From: Janthinobacterium sp. ROICE36
GTDB lineage: Bacteria > Pseudomonadota > Gammaproteobacteria > Burkholderiales > Burkholderiaceae_D
Reading direction: 5' to 3'
Length of the DNA stretch: 54,122 nucleotides
NCBI RefSeq assembly: GCF_002869965.1
Contig: NZ_PEBS01000041.1
Span: forward strand, 1 to 54,122
The notes beneath the pieces were generated by a model, which was not told where the DNA came from, made no database searches, and was given only the letters and a program-made list of their open reading frames with translations. Shown here in pieces: positions 44,548-53,600 of this stretch; position 1 is the stretch's first letter; the number at the start of each line of letters is the position of its first letter. A program made the translations under genes and the position numbers.

Positions 44548-45717
44548 CTAATCTCGGGACTGGTTTTCATCTTCGAACCCGGGCGGTGGTTCCCCGCGTT
44601 CGGCGCGATGCTTGGTGAGCACACGCCGGAAAGTTGCCTCCATCTCTTTGGCCCGCTCCACTTCGCGTTCGTACTCGGCTAATGAAGCGGGCCGCCGGCC
44701 GAACTGGTCTTGAAAGTGATATGGGCCATCTTTGAATCGAACAATAGTGTGGCCAACCTGCTTGCGAACCTTGTGCTTCGGCGGAAGCAAGAACTTGCCC
44801 AACTGGTGCCATGCGGTCGTCCTGAGGTGACGCTCTGGGAACAGGTCATCTTCTGTTCGGCCCGCAATGTAACGGTGAGCTCGTGCCTTGACGATGTAAT
44901 TGACTTCGTGGACTTGCTGCTCCGTGAGCGTCCGTGTTCGAATACACTCGTCGTATCGTACCATCGGAGTACCCGGGTCAAAGTACCTGGAATTGGTGCG
45001 AGGCTTGCGCGCCTTCCGCGGCCCAGGCGAGTTCGCAAATTCGGCATGGGTCAGGATGTAGAGCCGCTCGCGGTCGAACGGAAATATGGTCTGCGTTCCT
45101 TGCCAGTGTAGGTGAGGGTCCTGGCCTGGTGGAATGTCGGGGTTACCCGGGAAGACATACCGATTGAAGAGGGTAACAGGATGGTCCGAAAAGATGAATC
45201 CACCGGACCCTTTCGGTGCTCGAACAATTTCCAGGCACCCCTCGGCCCACATAATGCAGTGCATACGGCGCAACTCCTGCATCGCGACCATGAGGTCCAA
45301 TTGAGTCCGTTTCCGCGTAAACTCCTGCACAAAGCGCAGCCCCTTAGGCGTTCGCAATCGGAGAGCGTCCATGAATTCATAAACGTACCAATACGTCTCG
45401 TGAACGGTATCATAGTCCTCGGCTAGCCATGCATCGATTGCCCGCTTGCCCATGGTATCAATGGTTCCGAATAACTGCCTTTCGATGACATCGTCAGTAC
45501 GGCCCAGCCATCGAATAGTGTAGAGGTCCTTCTCCCAGAAAAATGCGTCGGGTCCCTTATCCAAAATGCTGCGCCCTTGCCCTCGCACCTTGCCACTGGC
45601 GTCTTTGAACACTTCTGGGCGCATATCGAGAATCTTGAAGCTGGTCTGCCCAGAAGCCAAAAAGCCCCGCTGGTACCAGATGGGAACAAAGTGGTGCCTA
45701 TAGGATTGTTGTGTCAT
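44548..45717 (-). CDS. DUF4238 domain-containing protein
   Basis: A 389-residue soluble protein. The N-terminal motif HHFVPIWYQRGF is the hallmark of DUF4238 (consensus near QHYVPxxYLRxF), and the later segment with FIFSDHPVTLFN is also family-like. Function is unknown; an HNH-like or nuclease relation has been suspected by motif style but I cannot support it. ATG 45717 begins at MTQQSYRHHFVP, and a consensus-like promoter lies 46 bases upstream. Base composition is lower in GC than the core genes. It is divergent from the small membrane protein gene. Confidence 0.8.
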   Translation of the reverse strand: MTQQSYRHHFVPIWYQRGFLASGQTSFKILDMRPEVFKDASGKVRGQGRSILDKGPDAFFWEKDLYTIRWLGRTDDVIERQLFGTIDTMGKRAIDAWLAEDYDTVHETYWYVYEFMDALRLRTPKGLRFVQEFTRKRTQLDLMVAMQELRRMHCIMWAEGCLEIVRAPKGSGGFIFSDHPVTLFNRYVFPGNPDIPPGQDPHLHWQGTQTIFPFDRERLYILTHAEFANSPGPRKARKPRTNSRYFDPGTPMVRYDECIRTRTLTEQQVHEVNYIVKARAHRYIAGRTEDDLFPERHLRTTAWHQLGKFLLPPKHKVRKQVGHTIVRFKDGPYHFQDQFGRRPASLAEYEREVERAKEMEATFRRVLTKHRAERGEPPPGFEDENQSRD

Positions 45718-45762
45718 CTGAACGCTTGGCTGGCATGAACCAGAAGTTAGCAAATTTTTATT

Positions 45763-45791
45763 GTTATACCTGCGCCTCCGCCAAGCGTCAA
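45763..45791 (-). promoter_or_regulatory. Sigma-70 promoter of the DUF4238 gene
   Basis: On the minus strand, TTGACG (45786-45791) and TATAAC (45763-45768) are separated by exactly 17 bases, each five of six to consensus. Transcription would begin near 45756, leaving a leader of about 40 bases. Confidence 0.7.
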
Positions 45792-45912
45792 GGTTCAGGT
45801 AGAGCGCGATGCTCCTTGTTCTGCCCTTTGCCAAGCGAGCACTTCCGCGTGACTTTTAGCGGTGTCGGGTAATGTTCGAATAGCAAGCCCCGCAACCTAC
45901 AGTGTAGACTGC

Positions 45913-46587
45913 ATGCAAAACACCTCACACGGGACGAGCATGGCATCTGAATACCTGAGCTACGTGAAACAAGACCAAGAGCTCTATCGCGTCGTCGAAC
46001 AGGTGCTGCCAGGTTTGGAGACTCTTAACGCCCAACAAGTAGAAACCTTCATTTTTTATTTGAAGTCCCTCCATGGTTACAACCCGACCAGCGAGAACCA
46101 CGTAGCCTACTACGACCGCTTCAGCGACCAACTTGATAAGCTCCGTAATAGCGAATCTCAAAAGGCATTGCAAACCAAGGCCGCACGGTTGATGTTGATG
46201 GCGATGGTCGCCGGCGGTGTCGGCGGAATCGTTCTTGCAGTGGGGGCGGTGATTATGCTGGGGGGCGCTGCAGGTTGGGGTACGACACTTATCATCGCAG
46301 CCTTGGGACTCTTCGTGCTGGCCGAAGTCCGATTCGGCAAGCCTGCCCTGGAAACCGCAAAGGAACAAGACCGGCGGTACTTCTTGGAATCGCTCCGCTC
46401 GGCGCGCGCCTGCAATGAATTAGATTGGGCAGGTCTGTTCAGCCGCAACGGTGTTACCCACCCAGGACCACAAAGCGACGCCGATATCGAACAAACCGGA
46501 ACACGAATAGCAGAATTGACCCACCAACTTCGCACTGCACTCTATAACGATGAGTATATGCAGTATTCGCGTCCCACGGAACGATAG
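45913..46587 (+). CDS. Small membrane protein with two TM helices, unknown function
   Basis: The 224-residue product has a soluble helical N-terminal part (about 1-90) and a hairpin of two membrane helices (MLMAMVAGGVGGIVLAVGAV and GTTLIIAALGLFVLAEV). A soluble helical C-terminal part of about 80 residues follows. Start is uncertain between ATG 45913 and ATG 45940; the latter begins MASEYLSYVKQDQELY. I do not recognise a family. It is divergent from the DUF4238 gene with about 195 bases between, and both have island-like composition. Two-helix membrane proteins beside uncharacterised soluble partners are common in phage-defence pairs, but that is only a hypothesis. Confidence 0.65.
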   Translation: MQNTSHGTSMASEYLSYVKQDQELYRVVEQVLPGLETLNAQQVETFIFYLKSLHGYNPTSENHVAYYDRFSDQLDKLRNSESQKALQTKAARLMLMAMVAGGVGGIVLAVGAVIMLGGAAGWGTTLIIAALGLFVLAEVRFGKPALETAKEQDRRYFLESLRSARACNELDWAGLFSRNGVTHPGPQSDADIEQTGTRIAELTHQLRTALYNDEYMQYSRPTER

Positions 46588-46818
46588 TCAAAACCGCGGG
46601 ATATAGTCCAAAACCCACACTGCTTACATGGCGCGAGCACGGCATCAGGTACCGCAGCCGTCGGGCCGCAGACTGCCCCATGGGCGCTGTGGTCTACATG
46701 GGTCCTGCGGCCCATACCCCGCTAAATTGGCCCCAGGCCTACTGGCCGAGTCCTTGGCGGGCGCGCTCCTTACGCTGCTGTAGTGGCGGGGGAGGCGAGA
46801 CACCGTCTCCCTTATTTT

Positions 46819-47499
46819 TTACACTGTCGCTTCTTCGAACGCGAACTGCACTCTGTAAGTCACCAGCTTCAGTCCAGGAATGGCCCTCGCCGCCCAGCGC
46901 ACCGGCGCCGCAAACCCACTTGCGACCAACATGGCCCGTGGCGGCTTGCCCTCTTTATCTGCGTACCACCCAATGTACCTGGCGATTTGGCCGATAGTTG
47001 AGTCCTTCGCTTCGCCTGCTTTCAGCTCGATGATTACCGTGCGCCCCTCGGCGTCCCGCGCGAGTAAGTCGAGTCGACCGACGTCGCTGGACTCTTGGCG
47101 GGACACCAGCGTCAGGCCTGGCTCCAGGACGTCAAGGTGGCTGACGATTTGGTCTTCCAGGTCCCGTTCGAGGCTCAGGCTGCTTTCAACGTACTCAGTC
47201 AGCTCCTGCTGCGTCGATTCGTCCACAACCGATGTCGCCAGTTCGCTTGTTTCTAGTGCGGCTTCATTGGTGAAGACGACAAACCCGTTTTTTAAGTTCG
47301 GGGAGGCTCGTAGGCCTGCATCTAACCAGTATCTAGCATGTGGCTGACTCGCTGGGTTATTTGCCCACCACGCGTGGTATTGACGTGCTGACGCAGGTAG
47401 GCCGCCGATAACCACTTTGTCCAGCGCGTCAAATGACAGAATGAACTGAGCATTGGGGTTTGCAAGCAGGTGCTGCGTGAGCTGGGCGTAGCGTGACAT
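46819..47499 (-). CDS. NucS/DUF91-type PD-(D/E)XK nuclease domain protein
   Basis: A 226-residue protein. The C-terminal half is an EndoNucS C-terminal-type nuclease: LEDQIVSHLDVLEPGLTLVSR, then the catalytic pattern DVGRLDLLARDAEGRTVIIELKAGEAKD (D, ExK motif) and IARYIGWYADKEGK. The N-terminal 75 residues contain IGGLPASARQYHAWWANN, a tryptophan-rich motif of a small domain (DUF7662-like) seen fused to nuclease domains. NucS enzymes act on branched or mismatched DNA; stand-alone relatives like this one are of unknown specificity. AAAGAGG precedes ATG 47499. Confidence 0.82.
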   Translation of the reverse strand: MSRYAQLTQHLLANPNAQFILSFDALDKVVIGGLPASARQYHAWWANNPASQPHARYWLDAGLRASPNLKNGFVVFTNEAALETSELATSVVDESTQQELTEYVESSLSLERDLEDQIVSHLDVLEPGLTLVSRQESSDVGRLDLLARDAEGRTVIIELKAGEAKDSTIGQIARYIGWYADKEGKPPRAMLVASGFAAPVRWAARAIPGLKLVTYRVQFAFEEATV

Positions 47500-47587
47500 T
47501 TGGGCCTCTTTTTTTATATAAAAGTTTCAACCTGCGACTAGCTTACATACCTGGCCCAAGAGCTGACAACAACAAAGTAGTACCTCA

Positions 47588-48106
47588 TCACAGCCGGCCA
47601 GCGGCTAAGTCAGCCGCTTCCATCTGACCATCGGCCAAGCGCACTAACGCCTTTCGTTTTGCCGCGTCCAGACCAACCTGCCACGAGCCACAAGCGAGGC
47701 TGTAGTCAGTTTCTATAACTCGCAGATAGATGCTCCATCGCTGCTTTGATTCTGGGTGGAGAGTGATTTTGAATCCCTCAAATTCCGCAACCCAAGCACC
47801 GTTCGCTTGTTGCGTCCACTCCACCTGATTCAACTTGCTGTACTGCAGCCTTTGCTGATTCACGAGCATCCGGATGATGACAAGCATTTCTCCGCTGACC
47901 TTCGTGTCGCCCGCCTCCATACGCTGAATCCCCCGCATGATGGCGACACCACTACGGTAGTCGCCCAGTCGAATCAGCCTCGAGGCCAGCTCGGTGGGCT
48001 TTTCGTCCAGTTCTTCCAGCAGCTTCTTAAACTGTTTAGTTCGCTCCTCAGACGTGAGGCTGAAAATGCTATTGTCATCCTTGCTCTCAATTTGTTCGTC
48101 GGTCAT
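47588..48106 (-). CDS. XRE-like helix-turn-helix regulator, 172 residues
   Basis: Residues about 25-85 (FKKLLEELDEKPTELASRLIRLGDYRSGVAIMRGIQRMEAGDTKVSGEMLVIIRML) form an XRE-like HTH. I note the conserved positions TELASRL, GIQRMEAG and GEMLVIIRML. The remaining 90 residues are a small domain with several tryptophans (VEWTQQANGAWVAEFEG) of unknown role. AAGGAGG at 48113-48119 precedes ATG 48106. Its promoter contains a perfect palindrome (48136-48150), consistent with autorepression. It sits next to the nuclease gene on the same strand with an 88-base gap. Confidence 0.75.
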   Translation of the reverse strand: MTDEQIESKDDNSIFSLTSEERTKQFKKLLEELDEKPTELASRLIRLGDYRSGVAIMRGIQRMEAGDTKVSGEMLVIIRMLVNQQRLQYSKLNQVEWTQQANGAWVAEFEGFKITLHPESKQRWSIYLRVIETDYSLACGSWQVGLDAAKRKALVRLADGQMEAADLAAGRL

Positions 48107-48130
48107 TTGGAACCTCCTTTTTGTCGTTCA

Positions 48131-48159
48131 ATTATGCGTCATAATGACGCGACAGTAAA
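48131..48159 (-). promoter_or_regulatory. Promoter of the XRE-like gene with operator in its spacer
   Basis: On the minus strand TTTACT (48154-48159) and CATAAT (48131-48136) are 17 bases apart. The perfect palindrome GCGTCATAATGACGC (48136-48150; 6-bp arms, 3-base centre) fills the spacer and touches the -10 element. A repressor bound there would block RNA polymerase, so autoregulation by the XRE-like product is the simplest reading. Confidence 0.72.
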
Positions 48160-48162
48160 TGA

Positions 48163-48648
48163 CATTTTTCGAAGATGTGTGAACTACTGGCTATACCGCC
48201 ACGCGCGCGGTCTCAACAAGGCGCTGTACCAACGGCTGCTGGCCGGTCTGTGGCTATCGGAAAAACAGAATGTGCTGCTGACCGGCCCGACCGGCATAGG
48301 CAAGACTTGGCTAGCCTGCGCGCTGGCGCACCAGGCTTGCCGCATGGACCGAAGTGCCTAATTTACGTGCGTCTGCCACGCCTGCTCGACGAGTTCAGCA
48401 TTGGCCGCGCCGACGGGCGCTACATGAAGTTGCTCAAGCAGTTGGCCCGAATAGGCGTGCTCCTTATCGATGACTGGGGGCTGGCGGTGCTCGACGACGC
48501 CCATCGGCGCGACCTGTTAGAACTGCTCGACGACCGCCACGGCAGTCGCTCGACCATTGTCACCAGTCAGCTTCCGATTGAGCATTGGCACGCCGCCATC
48601 GGCGACGGTATCATGGTGGCCGATGCTCTTCTTTCTCCGCGCCGACTG
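48163..48648 (+). pseudogene. IS21-family istB ATPase, truncated and frameshifted
   Basis: The translation gives the central part of an IstB helper ATPase. It begins near VNYWLYRHARGLNKALYQ and includes Walker A LLTGPTGIGKTWLACALAHQAC. At about 48355 the frame must shift by one to continue as LIYVRLPRLLDEF. The Walker B region VLLIDDWGLAVLDD and SRSTIVTSQLPIEHWHAAIGD follow. The first 60 or so residues and the C-terminal part after ADALLSPRRLS are missing. No istA is present nearby. It is a dead IS21 remnant directly touching the 3' end of hipA. Confidence 0.82.
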
Positions 48649-49965
48649 TCAACTACGCCGGAAAGGGTTTGCCTTCTTTCGCTTGGGCGGCGCCATTTGA
48701 TAACGTGTCGGGTCGAAGGCAGTCCTCTGGCTCAACAACTCCTCACCATCGATACGTTCCGCTAGACTTTCAATGTCGCCGATAGAAACGCCAAGCGTTG
48801 CGAAATGTGCCTGCCAATTATTCACAACTTTAATAACAGCTGCGACTTCGAGCGCGGCTTGAGGGGGAGTCAATCCAAAGGCCTCACATTGCGACATCGC
48901 ATTTTCCAGCGTGGAGTCACGACCATCTTTGCCGCACGAAAATTCCTGATAACCCTGCCCCGAATTGGTAGGCAGTACGTCATAGGCAGGCGCAAGCTGC
49001 AAGCGTTCGTTAGCGAACGGATTTGGAACCAGCAGCGCGTGGTTTTTCTCATGGTCATCGGTGTTATCGACCAGTATATTAAAAACCATTCTACGAAAGA
49101 GCTCGAACGCATCCTTCTGGTTGGTTTCGTCGGTCGTATCACCAATTCTGCGGAGAATACGCGCCAGTTCGGGATACCCCATCTCAGGCTCTTCACCTTC
49201 TGCCGTCGCTGCGCGGATGGCTGTGCCGGCAGAAATACTATGCACCCGAAATTTCCCCCGTCGGTCGAAGCGTCGAACTGCAATTGCGTTTTCGCCCGCC
49301 AGACTAATGACCTGCGTCTCCGCAACTTTGATGTTCGCACACTTGGCCAGCGTCATGGTTGCGTGCTCGATAAGCGGCGAATCTACAGGCTCGTTGTTAA
49401 AGAATTTGATGACCCATTGTTCGCCGTTGATGCCGATGAGCGCCTTGGGCTTGGCACCCCCAAGCGGGCTACCGCCTCCCGCAATAATTCGCGTTTCTAT
49501 CTCGCTCAGGGGTTCCGAAGCCTCAATTTTGGCTACAACCTCGCTCAGCTGTTGCGCCTGTTCGAGCCTTGGTAATGGTCCACCGTACCTTGGGGTATAA
49601 ATTTCTGAAGACGTCGAAACCCCGAGTGCGCCAAATCTGTCATCGCCTGCATAATACAAGTACTCCATCAGCGAAAGACGTCTTGGCTTGTCGACAAAAC
49701 GAATGACTTTTTCGCCCCACCGGTCTGGGCGCGCATCATCAACAGCCCCTACAGCGCGTTGCGTATCAGCATTTAAACGGCTAGGCGGCAAATATTCAAT
49801 GTCGACCAAAGGCAGGTCTTCACTCAGCGCGAACCCATTTTCGCGCCATGCATCACCGTAACGTAGCGACACCCCTTTACCTGTCGAAATGAGCCTCAAC
49901 TCCCCGACGTAGCGTGGTTCGGCAGGGTCACCGAGATACCACAGGTACAAGTTCTCTAAGCGCAT
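48649..49965 (-). CDS. HipA family serine/threonine kinase toxin
   Basis: A 438-residue HipA kinase. The N-terminal HipA_N part includes GVSLRYGDAWRENGFALSEDLPL-type sequence. The glycine-rich activation loop GGGSPLGGAKPKAL holds the serine that HipA proteins autophosphorylate. IKFFNN follows, and the catalytic motif FNILVDNTDDHEKNHALL supplies the general-base Asp, metal-binding Asn and Asp in APAYDVLPT. Known HipA toxins phosphorylate aminoacyl-tRNA synthetases and cause growth arrest and persistence; the target here is unknown. ATG 49965 follows the hipB stop by one base. The last 13 residues (PPKRKKANPFRRS) run into the istB remnant and may not be native. Confidence 0.92.
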   Translation of the reverse strand: MRLENLYLWYLGDPAEPRYVGELRLISTGKGVSLRYGDAWRENGFALSEDLPLVDIEYLPPSRLNADTQRAVGAVDDARPDRWGEKVIRFVDKPRRLSLMEYLYYAGDDRFGALGVSTSSEIYTPRYGGPLPRLEQAQQLSEVVAKIEASEPLSEIETRIIAGGGSPLGGAKPKALIGINGEQWVIKFFNNEPVDSPLIEHATMTLAKCANIKVAETQVISLAGENAIAVRRFDRRGKFRVHSISAGTAIRAATAEGEEPEMGYPELARILRRIGDTTDETNQKDAFELFRRMVFNILVDNTDDHEKNHALLVPNPFANERLQLAPAYDVLPTNSGQGYQEFSCGKDGRDSTLENAMSQCEAFGLTPPQAALEVAAVIKVVNNWQAHFATLGVSIGDIESLAERIDGEELLSQRTAFDPTRYQMAPPKRKKANPFRRS

Positions 49966-49966
49966 C

Positions 49967-50347
49967 CTATACCTTCAGTTTGGCTGCGCGCTCCGAAGCG
50001 CGTAGGCGGGTTTCTTCAGAAGCCCTTGCACGTGTGCGTCCCAGCTCAACAGCCTCCCGCACGTCCATTTCCAGGGCGCCTTGGTCGTGTTCAGGTGCTG
50101 CCAGATGTCTTAGCTGTCCATCGCGTTTAATGAGCCAGAGGGCGGTCGCGACAATCCCAAGGCCAATAGACGGGTCTCCCGCTTCAAGTCGTTGAAGGGT
50201 TGCCACGGTGACCCCCATACGCTGCGCCCAAGAGCGCAAGGATTCCTTTCGCCTCAGGCGGGCGACAGCTAAGTCGGCACCTAATTTTTCAATGGCACCA
50301 ATGGTGGTGGGTGGGAGCTGGGTGAGTGCGCGGGCAGTTTTTGGCAT
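49967..50347 (-). CDS. HipB-type XRE antitoxin
   Basis: A 126-residue DNA-binding antitoxin. The HTH occupies about residues 20-75 (LGADLAVARLRRKESLRSWAQRMGVTVATLQRLEAGDPSIGLGIVATALWL; key features are RSWAQRMGV and TLQRLEAG). The C-terminal tail is helical and charged. It should neutralise HipA and repress the operon with it. ATG 50347 has no ribosome-binding site, and the predicted transcription start is only two or three bases upstream, so the mRNA may be leaderless. One base separates its stop from the hipA start. Confidence 0.9.
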   Translation of the reverse strand: MPKTARALTQLPPTTIGAIEKLGADLAVARLRRKESLRSWAQRMGVTVATLQRLEAGDPSIGLGIVATALWLIKRDGQLRHLAAPEHDQGALEMDVREAVELGRTRARASEETRLRASERAAKLKV

Positions 50348-50391
50348 ATCTATAGAATATAACAGAAAGGGCTTTTTTGTCTACATCTATA
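50348..50391 (-). promoter_or_regulatory. hipBA promoter with flanking direct repeats
   Basis: On the minus strand TAGACA (50378-50383) and TATATT (50356-50361) are 16 bases apart, each five of six to consensus. The heptamer ATCTATA (plus-strand reading) occurs at 50348-50354 and again at 50385-50391, one on each side of the promoter and 37 bases apart. These are candidate HipB operators. Confidence 0.65.
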
Positions 50392-50655
50392 ATCACAAAT
50401 AGGCCGTTAGACACAGGTAGTTAGCTGCAACTGCTCCTATTTTCCGCCGCCTCTCGGAAGCCCCACGGCGCCGAGCAGTTGTGCAACCCACTGGTAAAAA
50501 CATGATTCGGTTCGTACCCCGAGAGGTTCCAAGCGCGTGGTCAATTCCGAACTGCTCGCCACAGCCGTCCCGCCACACGAAGTCGCGGTTTCGGGTTAGA
50601 AAACAATATTCAAGTCATAAGGATGTACGAAAAGGGAGCCCAGTCTCCACTGCCT
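50392..50655. other. Intergenic DNA between hipB and the TPR-PIN gene
   Basis: About 260 bases without a convincing gene. Short ORFs here have no ribosome-binding site or plausible codon use. No terminator hairpin with a T run was found for the TPR-PIN transcript entering from the right. Confidence 0.4.
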
Positions 50656-53600
50656 TTACGTTTGCGGCTTCAAGTTCACAAAAAGGGGGCTACGTCCGCC
50701 ATGCAGAACTCGCACTTGGACCTCACGTTCGCGCCACGGTTCGTGTGACCATGCTTCGCCCTCACGCGCAGCTTTTTTAAGGAAGCCCAACTGCGTCTCA
50801 AACTTCCGTTGCCGTGAATTGGCTGATGGAGGATAAAAATCTGCGTAGTTTGGCGCCGGCTTTGTCAGTCGTTCGAGGAAATTGTCGATGATATCCATTG
50901 TGGTATCGGGGCATTCGGGGTGTCGCAACAGTCCATTGACGAGATGCCGAAGGAACTCTGCAATGACGCCAAAAGTCAGCGGTTGTGCCGAGAGCTCTTC
51001 AATGAAAGCTAAGGCGACGCTTAGCGCCGTCTCGAACTCCGTATGAGGATGAGCCAGGTGCTGGGTGTATTTAACTAACCCGAACTGTAGCCAGCTGTCG
51101 CCTTGCATACTGAGCAAGAGCAGGTCATAGCTGTTTAATGCTGTGAACGCTCGATGAGCCATGAATAGTCTGGCGGCCGACATGGCATACTGGTCCTTTG
51201 AAATTACGCCACTTCTTTCCGCCTGCATGAGCACTGCTTGTGTCCATACGCCCTGAATATTTACCGCGGCCGCCCAGCTGCGCAGGTGTCCGTCTAAAGT
51301 AACAAGCACTGCTTCTTTTTCTGACGCCAGCATGAGTGTCGAATACTCTTCCGCAGAGGTCAAATCTTTTAACTCAAGCAGAAGCTCTGGCGGATTCTCT
51401 GGGCCATATGCTGGTTGAACCTCGCAGTACTGCTCTATTGAGGCTATGATTGCTTTGAGCCGGGCTACTTCCCGCTCATGAGTCGCTTCGGTATGTGCTA
51501 TGAAGCCGAGCTTACCGTCCTCTTCAAACGCCTGTCCAACCGAGCGATTGTGCTTGGCGGCCTCAAGCATCCCGTAGATGTTGTCTCGAGCAATTTCCGA
51601 GATGTAGAGAGTAGGAAAAATAGCTAACGCTGCGGTGCATTCGAGGAAGACGAACTCAGCCAATGTAGAGCTATCGATGACAAAAGGGTGGGCCAAGTCC
51701 TCGACGAGGCTGACCGCCGCAATCCGCTCAGGCAGGGTGCCGACACAGCATACTAGAGCTGGGCCTCTCGGTGGCCAAAACTTAAGGAGTTCTATCGGAT
51801 TTTTGCCCAGCAATTTCCCCAAGAACCCTAGGGAAATCGAATGCGTTTCATACTGATGCATTGCGGCTTGGCCGTGAGCACTCGAACGCTGAAGTTGGAC
51901 CAGCATTTCGCTAAAGTCCGCCTTACCGTCTGGGCCCGTGGGCACTGACACCGACATGATATTCGAGGCCGGTGTAATTGAGTTCGTAACCGCTAAGTAT
52001 GCGCAATCGTGTAGCCGACGGTACGCAGACGAGATTGAGGTAACGATAAAAATTCGAGTTTGTCCAAATGGCCCATTAACTTCAACCTGTGTTCCCACCT
52101 TAGCGCCGATGAAACGGGCAGCCTCGTCACTAGATGCAGACTTGAATTCATGAGTCTCGGGCAGCAACGGCAACTCTGCAGGGTCTATCGTTAATGTGTG
52201 GCTATTGCCTTTGTCATCTTGCAAACCTAATGATGTCCCTGGCGAGACAATATCGAGGTGCTCTTCCATATTTGGCAGACGTGGACTGACTCCCACGATG
52301 TTCAGCACAAGTGCAGAGGCGCTTTCCACATTTTCGAGGTTCTGCCGCCGCATTTGGTACATGCGGCGCATCCCATTCGTCTCAAGGCCGTAGCGAAGTT
52401 CCAGACCCGCCAACTGGGAAACTTGATGAATTGACCCTTTCAAGTCCATTGGAGCTGTCGCAAGGAAAGCCTGAAGGTCGGAGACGGACTTTTTTCTTAC
52501 ATCGACCATGAACTTGAAGAGCCAACTTGAAATGTGGTGAGGCTCTTTTTTGTATTGAGTATCTGCCAGAGACGTCAGCATCCGCCAGTCACTGGCGAGC
52601 TGGCCAAGCTCGATTGCTAGGGAGCGGGTGTCGTCGTCATCAATCCACTCCTTAGGGAAAGTCTCCAACAGCTGTTTGGCTTTTCGTGTCGAACCAACTT
52701 TAAGATAACAGCACAGAAGCCTATTATGCAGTTCGCTGTGCTGCCCTTTCGGGAGGAAACTCACGTAGTGAGGAATTGCCTCCGAAAAACGCTTCATGTC
52801 AAAGTAGAGTTCAGCAAGAATCAGCTCTCCGTCCTGAAGGCCAGTAACATTTTGAATGGCCTTGGCGCACGCAATCAGCCTGTCCGCAGCATCTTTTTCA
52901 TCCGTCCTCGCCAGAATCCGAGCGCCGGCGGCGACCAAATGAAGATTGTTCGACATCTCCAATCCAGCATTTTTAACTTCATCGATAATCTCAGCCTTCC
53001 GGGTAGAGCGCAGGTAACTCATCCAGCGGATAGCACGGAGAACGTCGGACACCCATGGGTCAAATGGCGTCAGAGTATCCCCAGCCTGGACGCACAAGTC
53101 AACCAGGGCGAGGTCCGCTAGATTGCCGGCTTCCTGCGCAAGGCGCACCAAGCCCTCACCGTTAAGCTTACTTACATTCGAATTTCCAAACCGTAGGAGT
53201 TCCTCACTCTTGCCTAACTTGTCGAGGGCATCGAGCTCCACTCGAAGAAGACCGGGCGCATCGATACCGTAAGCTTTTGCTTCCTGAGCGATTTTTAGAG
53301 CTTCTTCTGGCACGTTTGACAATAGGTAGGCACACCCCAAATGCGTCGCAGTTGAGGCCACTGTTTCGGGTGCCTGAACGTCCCATAACCTTTCAATTCG
53401 AGGATTGAAAGCCTCCGTTACCTCCTTCAACGCAGATTTAAGTTCCTCTGAGAGCAAGCCGTAGAAGCAAAGTACGCCGCCCTCCATAACCGATTGGATT
53501 ACAATCGCAAGCGACGCATGCCTCGTGAAAAATCCAGCTGAATCGATACGTATTGCCTGGAGGGCTAGACTGATGGCGTCTTTATCGAGGCCACGAAAGT

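Noticed and set aside
50393..50780. Small ORFs between hipB and the TPR-PIN gene
   Set aside because: They lack ribosome-binding sites and recognisable sequence, and one is antisense to the TPR-PIN 3' end.
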